64,000 nucleotides of DNA from PHAA01 sp022706565 (GCA_040769385.1 JAXGLD010000001.1:186001-250000); one strand, 5' to 3'. Shown: positions 35,597 through 44,870, counted from the stretch's first letter. Translations and numbers: made by a program. Notes: generated by a model not told the origin, from the letters alone.

Positions 35597-35887
35597 ATGT
35601 TAGAGGACAAATATATCGTATGTAAGGACTGTGGCAATGAATTCTTGTTCTCAGTGTCGGAACAAGAATTTTATGCTGAAAAGGGCTTTGAGAACGAACC
35701 AGGCCGCTGCCCTGAGTGCAGAAGGGCTCGTAAAATGCAGCGCGGCGGGAATACTGGCTATAGAGAGTCGCGCCCGATGTTCGCTACCGTTTGCGCCGCC
35801 TGCGGTCAGGAAACCACGGTTCCGTTTGAGCCGACCGGGGACCGGCCGGTTTACTGCCGGGACTGCTTCCAGGCCAGACGCCGCTAG
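35597..35887 (+). CDS. Small double zinc-ribbon protein
   Basis: A 96-residue cytosolic protein with four CxxC pairs: CKDC (with GNEFLFSVSEQEFY), CPEC, CAAC and CRDC. The first half matches the probable-zinc-ribbon family common in Clostridia, and the second half is a CxxC-type ribbon seen with ribosome- or nucleic-acid-linked proteins. The positively charged ends (ECRRARKMQRGG, CFQARRR) hint at nucleic-acid binding. The ATG at 35597 has AAGGGAG upstream; the longer frame from 35528 lacks one. Monocistronic, with its own promoter and terminator. Confidence 0.82.
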   Translation: MLEDKYIVCKDCGNEFLFSVSEQEFYAEKGFENEPGRCPECRRARKMQRGGNTGYRESRPMFATVCAACGQETTVPFEPTGDRPVYCRDCFQARRR

Positions 35888-35908
35888 TATGATTAGGTTT
35901 TTCGACCA

Positions 35909-35939
35909 GGGGTTTAGTCTATGACTAAACCCCTTTTTT
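35909..35939 (+). terminator. Rho-independent terminator
   Basis: A perfect 11-base stem GGGGTTTAGTC/GACTAAACCCC with a three-base loop, followed by TTTTTT. Confidence 0.97.
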
Positions 35940-36007
35940 GTGTCCGCTTAGAAGTCTCCGAGTAAGGTCTTATCAGGGCCGCATTGGCCTGCCGTGCCAA
36001 TATATAG

Positions 36008-36037
36008 TTGACAAGTAGTTGGTATGCAAAATATAGT
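36008..36037 (+). promoter_or_regulatory. Promoter of the acyl-CoA dehydrogenase gene
   Basis: TTGACA and TATAGT are 18 bases apart, leaving a leader of about 175 bases. In that leader TGTAATCG (about 36059) and CGATTACA (about 36112) form a widely spaced inverted repeat; no known riboswitch is recognised. Confidence 0.6.
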
Positions 36038-36219
36038 TGCAGTATACAGCCATAGCAATCTGTAATCGCGCTTTAGATTCTAGCCCAATCCTGACAATAC
36101 TCTCGAACCACCGATTACAACAGCTGGAACGTTATCAGCAAAGGGGGGTTGCTGTCCTTCATCTTAGGTCTGATCAGGAATTCACCCTAAGTTTACTATG
36201 AACGAAGGAGGAGCTTTTA

Positions 36220-37359
36220 ATGGATTTCAAACTAACCGATGAGCAGGAACTGGTCCGCGCCAGTATGAGAGAATTCGCCCTCGAATACGTAGAACCGGTC
36301 GCTGTGGAACTGGACGAAACCGCTCGCTATCCCCGGGAAATCATAGAGAAGCTGGCTGAGCGGGGCTATATGGGAATGCCATTTCCGACCGAATACGGGG
36401 GACAGGATACCGATTACCTCACCTATACCCTGGCCGTGGAAGAACTCTCCCGCTCCTGTGCGGCTACCGGTTTCACCATGTCGGTACATACCGGTCTGGC
36501 TTTGACGCCCATTTTTCTTTTCGGTACTGAAGAACAGAAGAAGACCTACCTGACTCCGCTGGCCCAAGGCAAGCACCTGGGCGCATTCGCCCTCACCGAA
36601 CCCGGAGCCGGTACTGATGTTGGAGCCGCCGTCACCACCGCCGTCTTGGACGGGGATGAATATGTACTGAACGGCCTCAAGACCTTCTGCTCCAACGGCC
36701 CCGTAGCCGACACCTATGTAACCTTCGCGTGGACTGACAAATCAGCTGGCTCAAAGGGAATGAGCGCGTTTATCATTCCCAAAGGCACCCCCGGGCTCAA
36801 GGTAGGCAGCCATTTCATGAAGATGGGCATCCGCGCTTCCCAGACCTCGGAAATAATCTTCCAGGATTGCCGCATTCCCAAGGCCAATCTATTGGGCGGC
36901 GAGGGCAATGGCATGAAGATCGCCATGAATTGTTTCGATCATGGCCGCATCGGGATTGCCGCCCAGGCTACTGGAATACTGCAGGCCGCCCTGGACGAAT
37001 CCATCAATTACTCCAAGCAGCGGGTTCAATTCGGCAAACCCATATCCAAGAACCAGGCTGTGCAGTGGTGGATCGTGGATATGGCTACCGATCTGCAGGC
37101 TTGTCGTTTCTTGACCTATTACGCCGCCTGGAAGAAAGACCAGGGTCAACCATTCTCCAAAGAAGCCTCTATGGCCAAGTTATTCTGTGCCGAGGCAGCA
37201 ATGAAACATACTGTAAAAGCCGTACAGATTCATGGCGGCTATGGCTATGTAAAGGGCGTAAAAGTGGAAAGACTGATGAGAGACGCCAAGATCACCGAGA
37301 TTTACGAAGGCACCTCCGAAGCACAGCGGATGGTGATCGGCGGCAATATCTTGCGTTGA
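36220..37359 (+). CDS. Short-chain (butyryl-CoA type) acyl-CoA dehydrogenase
   Basis: A 379-residue FAD enzyme that oxidises a short acyl-CoA to the 2-enoyl-CoA, passing electrons to ETF. FALTEPGAGTDVGA and the GIAAQATGILQAALD block are family signatures. Catalytic Glu363 lies in IYEGTSEAQR at the normal place, and the length is standard. AAGGAGG precedes the ATG. It stands alone, without etfAB, thiolase or crotonase, with its own promoter and terminator. In a syntroph it would serve butyrate oxidation; in a fermenter, the reverse. Confidence 0.93.
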   Translation: MDFKLTDEQELVRASMREFALEYVEPVAVELDETARYPREIIEKLAERGYMGMPFPTEYGGQDTDYLTYTLAVEELSRSCAATGFTMSVHTGLALTPIFLFGTEEQKKTYLTPLAQGKHLGAFALTEPGAGTDVGAAVTTAVLDGDEYVLNGLKTFCSNGPVADTYVTFAWTDKSAGSKGMSAFIIPKGTPGLKVGSHFMKMGIRASQTSEIIFQDCRIPKANLLGGEGNGMKIAMNCFDHGRIGIAAQATGILQAALDESINYSKQRVQFGKPISKNQAVQWWIVDMATDLQACRFLTYYAAWKKDQGQPFSKEASMAKLFCAEAAMKHTVKAVQIHGGYGYVKGVKVERLMRDAKITEIYEGTSEAQRMVIGGNILR

Positions 37360-37381
37360 TCGAAGACTGATCATACTGGGG

Positions 37382-37412
37382 GACAGGGATCTTAGGATCC
37401 CTGTCTTTTGTT
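37382..37412 (+). terminator. Rho-independent terminator
   Basis: A ten-base stem GACAGGGATC/GATCCCTGTC with a four-base loop, followed by TTTTGTTTT. Confidence 0.93.
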
Positions 37413-37466
37413 TTATAAACCGGCTAGGTGCCCAAGGCGTGGACAAATGGAAAAGTTAAGGGCATA

Positions 37467-38087
37467 ATGATACCCATGAGGATAGGCATCGATATCGACA
37501 ACACCATAACCAACACCCGGGAGACAATACTGGTATTCCTGGAGCGCTATGCGCTGGCCCACAGCCTACCCTACAGCTACGATCCCAGCAAGTACACCTT
37601 GGAAGAAGCCATATCCTGGGCACCAAGGGATCTGGAAATATTCATTGAAAAACACCTCCCCGACGTATACCGGGAGGTAACGCCTAAACCCCATGCCGTA
37701 GAAGTCATTCGCGACCTGCACCGCAATAATTACATCGCCCTGATAACCTCCCGCAACCGCCGTAACGGAAATATCCGTGAAATCACCCTGGAATGGCTGG
37801 CCCGCAATCAAGTGCCGTATGACCAGCTGATCATGAATGAAACTGAAAACATGCACCACTTCAGTAAACTGGCCGCGTGCCTGGATAATGACATCCAGGT
37901 GATGATCGAGGATCATGACGGCCTTGCTGTGGAACTGAGTCGTTTCATTCCGGTCATCCTGTTCGACTACCCTTACAACACCAACGTCAGGGACGATAAC
38001 ATAATCCGGGTGCAGGATTGGCTGCAAGTGAAAAACGCCCTGGTTGAATTGGCCGCCCGGCCACTGCAACTTGGCCAAGCGCCTTAA
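37467..38087 (+). CDS. HAD-type 5'-nucleotidase-like protein (YqfW/NT5C family)
   Basis: A 206-residue HAD phosphatase. GIDIDNTITNT near the N-terminus is motif I with the two catalytic Asp. ITSRNRRN is motif II, and MIEDHDGLAV followed by VILFDYPYN is motif IV, typical of the deoxyribonucleotidase/YqfW group. Removal of phosphate from a nucleotide is inferred. The ATG at 37467 has AAGGG four bases upstream; another ATG three codons later is possible. Confidence 0.72.
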   Translation: MIPMRIGIDIDNTITNTRETILVFLERYALAHSLPYSYDPSKYTLEEAISWAPRDLEIFIEKHLPDVYREVTPKPHAVEVIRDLHRNNYIALITSRNRRNGNIREITLEWLARNQVPYDQLIMNETENMHHFSKLAACLDNDIQVMIEDHDGLAVELSRFIPVILFDYPYNTNVRDDNIIRVQDWLQVKNALVELAARPLQLGQAP

Positions 38088-38231
38088 TCTTTTCCCTGGC
38101 GCCAAACGGTTAATTATGGGCAGATAATCGGCAGGATCGTGGGCCATAATCCACTGGCGAAGGGTATTGCCTTCACATAGGCCTGGTCTGCTTCCCAGCC
38201 CTCACCCCGGCCGCCGTCGGGCTTCTCCGGA

Positions 38232-38666
38232 TTAACTGAAAAACAGCAGGGTTACTGCCACCAGCAGCGAGTGGGTGAAGAACAGGCTGGCGCTAAACCT
38301 CTCCAGGGGCCAGGAGAACACTTGCCGGAGAAGATATTGGCCCTGGAAAAATCTGTGGAAGGCCAGTCCCATTCGGGACAAGTGGAAAACCTCGATGGGA
38401 ATGAACATGAATGTCAGTATGGTGATCACCGGGTTAGGAATCTGGGTCAGGGTCAGGTAAAAATAGAAAGCCTCCACCAATACTGAAGCCCAAAGCATAA
38501 TCCACAGGTAACCGCGACTTCGGGCCCCGGTTGCTATCATCCAGTTGGCCAGGGATTTTAACAGCTCCAGCTCAAATGCATATGGTTCTTCTTTTACGAT
38601 CTTGTAGAAATACACGGAATAGAGCAGGAAGATCATCCCTGCCATCGTCCCCAGGATAACTGTCAT
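38232..38666 (-). CDS. Polytopic membrane protein of unknown function
   Basis: Not recognised. These 144 residues contain about four hydrophobic helices (near 3-20, 50-72, 80-98 and 122-143). The loops are short and rich in aromatic and basic residues (HLSRMGLAFHRFFQG). No conserved acidic or metal-binding motif is seen. AAGGTGG precedes the ATG. It is downstream of, and in line with, the deoxynucleoside kinase gene (37 bases), so it may be the last member of that operon. Confidence 0.6.
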   Translation of the reverse strand: MTVILGTMAGMIFLLYSVYFYKIVKEEPYAFELELLKSLANWMIATGARSRGYLWIMLWASVLVEAFYFYLTLTQIPNPVITILTFMFIPIEVFHLSRMGLAFHRFFQGQYLLRQVFSWPLERFSASLFFTHSLLVAVTLLFFS

Positions 38667-38703
38667 AGTACACCACCTTGACTTGAAGATCGTATTGGTT
38701 GGG

Positions 38704-39351
38704 TTATGGGCTGACCGCCCGCTTCACTGTCGCTCCAAGGGCTTGGGTAATTTCCTCCACCATGAATTGACGATCATTAGCCTTATGTACGTAGTCAAGG
38801 TGATCGACATTCAGCACCAGCAACTGGCCCAGTCGGTAATCCTGATAATTGTTCTCGTAGAACTGGTTCAGCATATCCCAGTATTCCCGCTCCACTTCAA
38901 TCTCATCGGGCCGGCCGCGGCGATGGATGCGCCGTATAGCTTCGTCGGTGTTGACCCGCAGGTAGACCATCAGTTGAGGCGGCCTCACATGATCCAGGAA
39001 GGTATTGAGCAGGTTGTTGTAGACAGCGTATTCTTCCGGGCTGAGGTATTTGTGATTGAGATACATCAAGGCAAAGATACGGTCCGAATAGATGGAACGG
39101 TCCATCACCGCCTTGCCTACCTTCATGGCATGTTTGTATTGCTTGAAGCGGTTGGTCAGAAAGTTGACCTGCATGGCAAAGGCCCACTTTTCGCGGTCGT
39201 GGAAAAACTTATGCAGGAGACGATATTCATCATCGAACATCTCGTCGAAAGGCCTAAAACCCATCTCCTCACTGATAATCCGGACCAGGCTGGATTTGCC
39301 CACCCCAGTCACACCGTCCACCACTATCTTGACCCGGTTTTCAGTATACAA
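38704..39351 (-). CDS. Deoxynucleoside kinase
   Basis: A 215-residue salvage kinase of the dNK/dGK/dCK type. The P-loop GVTGVGKSSL is at about residues 14-23, MDRSIYSDRIFA carries the DRS motif, and a basic lid RRIHRRGRPDE follows. It would phosphorylate a deoxynucleoside to its monophosphate; base preference is not clear. The start is TTG with GAGAGGAGAG upstream, and it overlaps the VWA-protein stop by 11 bases, suggesting coupled translation. Confidence 0.85.
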   Translation of the reverse strand: MYTENRVKIVVDGVTGVGKSSLVRIISEEMGFRPFDEMFDDEYRLLHKFFHDREKWAFAMQVNFLTNRFKQYKHAMKVGKAVMDRSIYSDRIFALMYLNHKYLSPEEYAVYNNLLNTFLDHVRPPQLMVYLRVNTDEAIRRIHRRGRPDEIEVEREYWDMLNQFYENNYQDYRLGQLLVLNVDHLDYVHKANDRQFMVEEITQALGATVKRAVSP

Positions 39352-40567
39352 GCTTACTCTCCTCTCCCGCCCGGGACCGGCTTTTAAGTTTGCGTATGGA
39401 ACGCTCCAATCCTTCCACTGTCAATTCTTCCATCGGGAAAACCGTGCGGATGGCTCCGATCGTAAAGGCTCCCTCCATACGATCCCAGTATCGCGCCGGA
39501 ATGGGGTTAAGCCAAACCGAGTATTCAAAATGCTGGCGCAGCCGGCGCAGCCACTCTATCCCGGCCCGGTCATTGTCCAGATCCCAATCGATGATTCCCC
39601 CTGGGCGCATCAGTTCAGCATAGCCCATGCTGGCATCGCCGACGATGATCACCCGGTAATTGGAATCGCAGGTACGCAGGATATATTCGGTGTCGGTATA
39701 ATCCCTCTGGCTGCAGCTGGGATCGTTGTAGAGCCAGTCATAAATACAGTTGTGAAAATAGAACACCTTCAGATCCTTAAAATGGCTGGATTTATGCACC
39801 GCTGTGAACAGCTGATTGCATAAACGAGTATATGGCCACATCGATCCGCCCGCATCCATAAGCAGCATGACTTTCATACTGTTTACCCGAGGCCGGGCCC
39901 ATTTCAACTCCAGGCGGCCGGCATTCTGGCAGGTCTGGTCGATGGTGCCCTCCAGGTCCAGTTCTTCCCTAGCCCCGTCCAGGCGGGTGGTAAACTGACG
40001 AAGCTTGCGCAAGGCCAGCTGGAACTGCCTGACACCTAAGGTCTCATCGGTGCGAAACTCCTGGAAACGTCTCATTCCGGCCACCTTGACTGCGGAAAGA
40101 CTGCGGGTGTCGCCGCCGATACGAATTCCCCCGGGATGATACCCGGAATGTCCAAAAGGCGACGTGCCGCCGGTTCCCACCCAGCGATTGCCGCCATGAT
40201 GCTGCTCGGTTTGCTCGGCCAGTCGCTCGGCCAGCATTCGTTTCATTTCTTCGATATCCAGCTGCTGATGATTCCGGCGCATGGCCTCGGTTACTTCCAG
40301 GGGCGGCACCTCCCGGTTGAGCCACTCCCATATCTTCTCCGGCAGTCCTTCCACCGCCTCTATATCCTGGAAATAGCTGGCGAAGGCTAAGTCGAAACGA
40401 TCATAATGAGCCTCGGTCTTGACCAGCAGGGCCCGGCACAGATAATAGAATCCGGTCAGGCTGGAACCGGCCATGCCTTGGTCCAGAGCTTCCATCAGAT
40501 CCTGCCATTCGTTGAATGAAACCGGTACCCCAAAATTTTTCAAATAGTAATAAAACTCGGTGAACAA
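39341..40567 (-). CDS. VWA-domain protein, CoxE-like
   Basis: A 408-residue cytosolic protein. The N-terminal half starts FTEFYYYLKNFGVPVSFNEW, as in CoxE-like proteins. The C-terminal half is a von Willebrand A domain with MLLMDAGGSMWPYT, which has Asp-x-Gly-Gly-Ser in place of the usual Asp-x-Ser-x-Ser, so its metal site is altered. Such proteins work with MoxR AAA ATPases to remodel or load a target enzyme. The MoxR partner gene ends 10 bases upstream. I choose TTG at 40567 (AGGAG eight bases upstream), since the longer frame runs back into the ATPase gene. Confidence 0.82.
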   Translation of the reverse strand: MFTEFYYYLKNFGVPVSFNEWQDLMEALDQGMAGSSLTGFYYLCRALLVKTEAHYDRFDLAFASYFQDIEAVEGLPEKIWEWLNREVPPLEVTEAMRRNHQQLDIEEMKRMLAERLAEQTEQHHGGNRWVGTGGTSPFGHSGYHPGGIRIGGDTRSLSAVKVAGMRRFQEFRTDETLGVRQFQLALRKLRQFTTRLDGAREELDLEGTIDQTCQNAGRLELKWARPRVNSMKVMLLMDAGGSMWPYTRLCNQLFTAVHKSSHFKDLKVFYFHNCIYDWLYNDPSCSQRDYTDTEYILRTCDSNYRVIIVGDASMGYAELMRPGGIIDWDLDNDRAGIEWLRRLRQHFEYSVWLNPIPARYWDRMEGAFTIGAIRTVFPMEELTVEGLERSIRKLKSRSRAGEESKLVY

Positions 40568-40577
40568 GACTACACTC

Positions 40578-41447
40578 CTATCGGCCCCACATACTGGAAC
40601 GGGGTTTGGAGCGGTTTTGTGTTTTAGCCTGCAGCCCATTCAGCAGCAGGTCCAGATCCTCGTTCTTTTTCAACAGTACCCCTAAAAACGGCATGTCCTG
40701 CTTGATCTTGCTGGGACTTATCCCCCCCACTACCAGAGCTTGAAGCCAGTCGATCAGTTCGCTGGTGCTGGGCTTTTTCTGGATGTTATTCAAGTTGCGC
40801 AGCATATAAAAGGTCTCCATAGCCTGTTCCAGCAGCCGCTTGTCCAGGTTGGGGTGGTGCACTCTAATGATGCGTTCCATCTCATCCGGTTCAGGGAAGG
40901 CGATATAATGAAATATGCAGCGGCGCAGGAAAGCATCCGGGAGCTCCTTCTCGGCATTGCTGGTGATGATGACGATGGGCCGGGTACGGGCGGTTATGGT
41001 TTCCTTGGTCTCCGGTATATAGTAACTCATCTGATCCAGTTCCCACAGCAAGTCATTAGGGAACTCCAGGTCGGCCTTGTCGATTTCGTCAATCAGCAGC
41101 ACAACCTGATCATGGCTTCGGAAGGCCTCACCCAGCTTGCCGTGCTTGATATACTGCTTGATGTTGGATACGTCGTGGTCCTGGAATTGGCTGTCATACA
41201 GCCGCTGCACAGTGTCATAAACGTACAGACCTTCCTGAGCCTTGGTAGTAGACTTGATATTCCAGATGATCAATTGTTTGTCTAGGGCCTCAGCTATGCT
41301 CTGGGCCAGCATGGTCTTGCCGGTGCCCGGTTCGCCCTTAATCAATAATGGTTTGCCCAGTGCGATCGCGATATTGACGCTGTTGCGCAGCTCGTCGCTG
41401 ACAATATATTGGGCTGACCCTTTGTATTGGGCCATTTTTGTCGCCAT
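40578..41447 (-). CDS. MoxR-family AAA+ ATPase
   Basis: A 289-residue ATPase. Walker A is KGEPGTGKTMLAQ (about residues 38-50), Walker B is VVLLIDEIDKADLEF, sensor 1 lies in IITSNAEKELPDAFLRRC with its arginine finger, and sensor 2 is near the C-terminus. With the downstream VWA protein it forms the standard MoxR-VWA chaperone pair that activates or assembles metal or multi-subunit enzymes; the client is not evident here. The ATG at 41447 has GGAGG ten bases upstream; a GTG/ATG further upstream has none. Confidence 0.88.
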   Translation of the reverse strand: MATKMAQYKGSAQYIVSDELRNSVNIAIALGKPLLIKGEPGTGKTMLAQSIAEALDKQLIIWNIKSTTKAQEGLYVYDTVQRLYDSQFQDHDVSNIKQYIKHGKLGEAFRSHDQVVLLIDEIDKADLEFPNDLLWELDQMSYYIPETKETITARTRPIVIITSNAEKELPDAFLRRCIFHYIAFPEPDEMERIIRVHHPNLDKRLLEQAMETFYMLRNLNNIQKKPSTSELIDWLQALVVGGISPSKIKQDMPFLGVLLKKNEDLDLLLNGLQAKTQNRSKPRSSMWGR

Positions 41448-41579
41448 ACTAATGTTTCCTCCTGTTCTCTGGCCGTAATTAACCAATATGAATGATAACA
41501 GAAACTGGATAGACCGTCAACGCACCTCAAAGCCGCCATTACCCGTAATGTTGGGTTTTTGCCAGGCCTTAATTCGGTC

Positions 41580-42821
41580 CTATATCCGGGCCGCCGAACG
41601 ACCGGCCACATATCCGGTTGAAAAACAGGCCTGTAGGTTGTATCCTCCTGTATAGCCGTCTACATCCAGGATTTCCCCCGCAAAAAACAGCCCGGGCACC
41701 AATTTGGACTGCATGGTACGGGGATCAACCTCCTTGACATTCACTCCCCCGGCGGTTACTATCGCTTCGGCTATCGGTCGGGTGGCAGTGACGGTGAGGG
41801 TCAGGTGCTTGAGCAACTGACCCAGACCTTGTCTCTCCGCCCGGCTCACCTGATGACAGGGCTTGACCGGATCGATCCCGCTCAAATCGATCACCACCGG
41901 GACCAGCTTGGCCGGCAGAAGACCATCCAAGGCGTTCTTGAACAACTTGCGCGACTGCTGATTGAGATCCCGCTGCAGCCGCCCATCCAGTTTTTCCTCC
42001 GAGAGGGCTGGCTTAAGATCCAACTCTATCCGCACCGGCTTCCCTTCCTGATATAAATACTGGGCAATGTCACGGCTCATCGAAAGGATTATGGGCCCCG
42101 ACAAGCCAAAATGAGTAAAGAGCAGTTCTCCAAAATCCTCGTTTATCTTTCGGTCCCGCGCATCGAAAGCAGTCGCCCTGGTATTTTTGAGAGCCAGGCC
42201 CTGCAATCGGCTCACCCAGGGTTCCGCTGCCACCAACGGGACCAAACCCGGGCGGGGCTCGACTATCTTGTGACCGACCGCTTCCGCCCAGCGATAGCCA
42301 TCACCAGTCGAACCAGTACCAGGATAGGACAGGCCGCCGGTGGCGAGCACAACAGCACTGGCAGGCATAATCCCCTGTCCGGTATCAACACCAGCGATAC
42401 GACCATCGACCACACGCAGACCCCGAACCTCGCAGCGGGTGATTACCCGAACTCCGGCCTCCCGCATGGCCCCAACCAGAACTTCAACCACCTGCCCGGC
42501 GTTGTCCGATTCTGGAAAGACCCGCTGACCCCTTTCCACTTTTACTTTGAGGCCGCGGCGGGCAAAAAACTCGATCAATTCCTGGTTGGCAAACTCGCTG
42601 AAGCAGCTGTACAAGAAACGTCCATTGCCAGGCATTCCCTTGATCAGACCGTCCCGGTTCACGGCGGCGGTCAGGTTGCAGCGGCCCTTGCCGGTAATGC
42701 TTAGTTTACGGCCTACCTTATCCTTTTTTTCCAGAATAGTCACCCGGTCTCCTGCTGCGGCGGCGCTTATAGCTGCCATCATCCCGGCCGGACCGGCCCC
42801 GATAACCACGATCTCTTTCAC
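41580..42821 (-). CDS. HI0933/BaiN-type flavoprotein oxidoreductase
   Basis: A 413-residue FAD protein of the YhiN/HI0933/BaiN family. The dinucleotide motif IGAGPAGMMAAISAAAAG is at residues 6-23, with the family signature GRKLSITGKGRCNLT (about 37-51), VVLATGGLSYPGTGSTGDG and, at the end, GEILDVDGYTGGYNLQACFSTG. Some members act on bile-acid or other enones, and the physiological role of most is unknown. It starts at GTG after GGGAGG. It precedes the MoxR gene on the same strand by 132 bases. Confidence 0.87.
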   Translation of the reverse strand: MKEIVVIGAGPAGMMAAISAAAAGDRVTILEKKDKVGRKLSITGKGRCNLTAAVNRDGLIKGMPGNGRFLYSCFSEFANQELIEFFARRGLKVKVERGQRVFPESDNAGQVVEVLVGAMREAGVRVITRCEVRGLRVVDGRIAGVDTGQGIMPASAVVLATGGLSYPGTGSTGDGYRWAEAVGHKIVEPRPGLVPLVAAEPWVSRLQGLALKNTRATAFDARDRKINEDFGELLFTHFGLSGPIILSMSRDIAQYLYQEGKPVRIELDLKPALSEEKLDGRLQRDLNQQSRKLFKNALDGLLPAKLVPVVIDLSGIDPVKPCHQVSRAERQGLGQLLKHLTLTVTATRPIAEAIVTAGGVNVKEVDPRTMQSKLVPGLFFAGEILDVDGYTGGYNLQACFSTGYVAGRSAARI

Positions 42822-42920
42822 AACCTAATCCTCCCAAGTCAATAAACCCTTATTTAGGGACCAAATGCCCTGTCAGACCCTGTCAGCCTCCCTCAGCCAT
42901 TTACAGCAACATCCAGGTGT

Positions 42921-42949
42921 TTGTTAAATGATCATCGATGAATTACAAT
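42921..42949 (+). promoter_or_regulatory. Promoter of the membrane-anchored protein gene
   Basis: TTGTTA and TACAAT are separated by 17 bases, about 48 bases before the TTG start at 42997. Confidence 0.5.
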
Positions 42950-42996
42950 AGAATGCGTATTCATTATATTGTAAAAGAAACGGGGGTATATGGAAA

Positions 42997-43614
42997 TTGT
43001 CTCACTCTGCTCACGATAATCACGCCGCCCAGGTCCCGGCTGGACCAGCCCGGGTGCCCAGGTCCTTGTTTGTATTCATTTTGCTGCTCTTGGCGGGACT
43101 TTACTCATACGCAGCCTTCGTAGACAACCAATCGGCACCGGAAAAGACGGTTGATAGTTTTTACAAAGCCTACTTCAGTAAGGATTATGATACGGTGGCA
43201 GCCAACCTGAGCGTCTTTTGGTCGGTTCGCTTCCTGCCCGACCACCAGGACAAGACCCCGGCCCAACTCATGTCTGACCGCAGCCAGATAGAAAGTGAGA
43301 TCGCTGCTGTGATTGCCGATATCGAGGCGGAAAACACCCTGCCCGAAGGCATCAGCATCAAAATACTGCAGGAATATACCAAAATCGGCACCAACAGCGC
43401 TCTGGTGGTTTATGACTTCCTGGAGAACGGACAGCCGACCAGCCGCGAGGCAGCCCTGCTGATCAATGAGAAGGGCCAGTTTCGCATATTCAACATGAGC
43501 CCCGTCGATGATAGTATGATGGAAGAGGTTAAAAACTTCGCCATCGATGATCTGGATGAAGGTTTCGCCAGCCTGCTGCAGCCCGAGACCGCCGAGTCAG
43601 ACCCGGCCAGCTAA
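42997..43614 (+). CDS. Membrane-anchored extracytoplasmic protein, NTF2-like or DUF4878-like
   Basis: A 205-residue protein with one N-terminal membrane helix (about residues 23-42) and an exterior domain. APEKTVDSFYKAYFSKDYDTVAAN begins a cone-shaped fold of the NTF2/DUF4878 kind, with ALVVYDFLENGQPTSREAAL and GQFRIFNM as later strands. The function is unknown. The start looks to be TTG with CGGGGG about ten bases upstream; no in-frame ATG suits the helix. It is followed by a strong terminator. Confidence 0.65.
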   Translation: MSHSAHDNHAAQVPAGPARVPRSLFVFILLLLAGLYSYAAFVDNQSAPEKTVDSFYKAYFSKDYDTVAANLSVFWSVRFLPDHQDKTPAQLMSDRSQIESEIAAVIADIEAENTLPEGISIKILQEYTKIGTNSALVVYDFLENGQPTSREAALLINEKGQFRIFNMSPVDDSMMEEVKNFAIDDLDEGFASLLQPETAESDPAS

Positions 43615-43636
43615 TCTCATTGACTTATACGAACTG

Positions 43637-43675
43637 AAAGGAGCAGCGAGCCCTAAGCTCGACTGCTCCTTTTTT
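43637..43675 (+). terminator. Rho-independent terminator
   Basis: Stem AAAGGAGCAG..CTGCTCCTTT, reinforced by inner CGAGC/GCTCG, followed by a T-run. Confidence 0.95.
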
Positions 43676-43799
43676 GCCTGGATCAGCGGTCTGCCATTTA
43701 ACTGTCAGTGTTGATCATTGATTTGGCCACTGGTCCGGCGGAAGCTTGGAAACAATGCCAGAGAACCCTCTTATCACCGCTCTCGTCTTCCGCGAGGTT

Positions 43800-44792
43800 C
43801 TAAAATTCGGTCCCGCTGGCGATGGCCGAGCCAACCTCCACAATACTCCCGGGCCGGACCCGGCAGTCAGCTCCCACCACCGATTCCCGTACGACTGCTC
43901 CCTTACCGATAATGGTATTATCCCATATGATCGTATCACTGATAGCCGCATCATCTTCAATCCGGCATCCCCGTCCAATGACTACACTGCCAGCGAACAG
44001 AACCCCTTTCCCTACTTCAGATCCTTCTCCCAGCAACACCCGCCGACCTTCTTCATTATAGAGCAATCGGCCCTCCCGGTTCGCATGCACCTTCCCGGCC
44101 AGGACATCGGCATGGGCTTGGCGATAAGTGTCAAGGTTGCCCACGTCGCACCAATAATCCTGGATGGTGGCGCCGAAGAACGGGCTGCCCATTTGCACCA
44201 ACCGGGGGAACAGCTGCTTGCCGAAATCATAGAATCCCTCCGGTATGAACTGGAAAATCTCCGGCTCAAAAACGTATATACCAGTGTTGGCCACCTGGCT
44301 CAGAGCCTCCTCGGGGCGGGGTTTCTCCTGGAAGCTGCGGATGCGCTGGCCGCCGTCGGTAATCACAATACCGAAATGTTCAACATCGGGCACTTCTTTG
44401 AGGGCTATCGTGGCCAGAGCCCCACGGCGGCGATGGGCTTCCATGAGCCTGGTCAGGTCGATATCGGTAAGGGCATCTCCGCTTACGATTACAAATGTGT
44501 CATCCAGAAACCAGGCACATCGTTTGACTCCACCCGCTGTACCCAGCAGCTCATCCTCGGGGGAATAGTGCATAGACACTCCAAAGTCAGAACCGTCCCT
44601 GAAATAGGCTCTGATCTGGTCGCCATGATAATGGAGATTGGCAATCAGTTCGGTAAATCCGTGCCGGGCCAGCAGTCTGACTGTGTTGGCCATCAAAGGC
44701 TGGTTGGCCATCGGTATCATCGGTTTGGGTACGCCGGCGGTCATAGGCATCAACCGGGATCCAACCCCAGCTGCCATAATCATCGCTTTCAA
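43800..44792 (-). CDS. Sugar nucleotidyltransferase with left-handed beta-helix tail
   Basis: A 330-residue NDP-sugar pyrophosphorylase. The catalytic N-terminal domain has MIMAAGVGSRLMPMT (nucleotide loop), PKPMIPM and VSGDALTDIDL. The C-terminal part (about 240-330) has hexapeptide repeats (VVIGRGCRIEDDAAISD, IIGKGAVV). This fits mannose-1-phosphate guanylyltransferase or glucose-1-phosphate nucleotidyltransferase types, and the sugar is unclear. I prefer TTG at 44792, giving MKAMIMAAG with GAGGTGA upstream; an earlier TTG two codons before also fits. Possible source of sugar nucleotides for surface polymers. Confidence 0.85.
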   Translation of the reverse strand: MKAMIMAAGVGSRLMPMTAGVPKPMIPMANQPLMANTVRLLARHGFTELIANLHYHGDQIRAYFRDGSDFGVSMHYSPEDELLGTAGGVKRCAWFLDDTFVIVSGDALTDIDLTRLMEAHRRRGALATIALKEVPDVEHFGIVITDGGQRIRSFQEKPRPEEALSQVANTGIYVFEPEIFQFIPEGFYDFGKQLFPRLVQMGSPFFGATIQDYWCDVGNLDTYRQAHADVLAGKVHANREGRLLYNEEGRRVLLGEGSEVGKGVLFAGSVVIGRGCRIEDDAAISDTIIWDNTIIGKGAVVRESVVGADCRVRPGSIVEVGSAIASGTEF

Positions 44793-44870
44793 TTCCAATC
44801 ACCTCAGGTTCTACTTTAGCAAAGTTCTGTCACTACTGGCAACATTCTTGGCATTTTCGAGCATCTTTGG

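Noticed and set aside
39341..40639. Longer start for the VWA protein
   Set aside because: The upstream 24 codons overlap the ATPase gene's end and lack a ribosome site; TTG at 40567 has AGGAG at good spacing.
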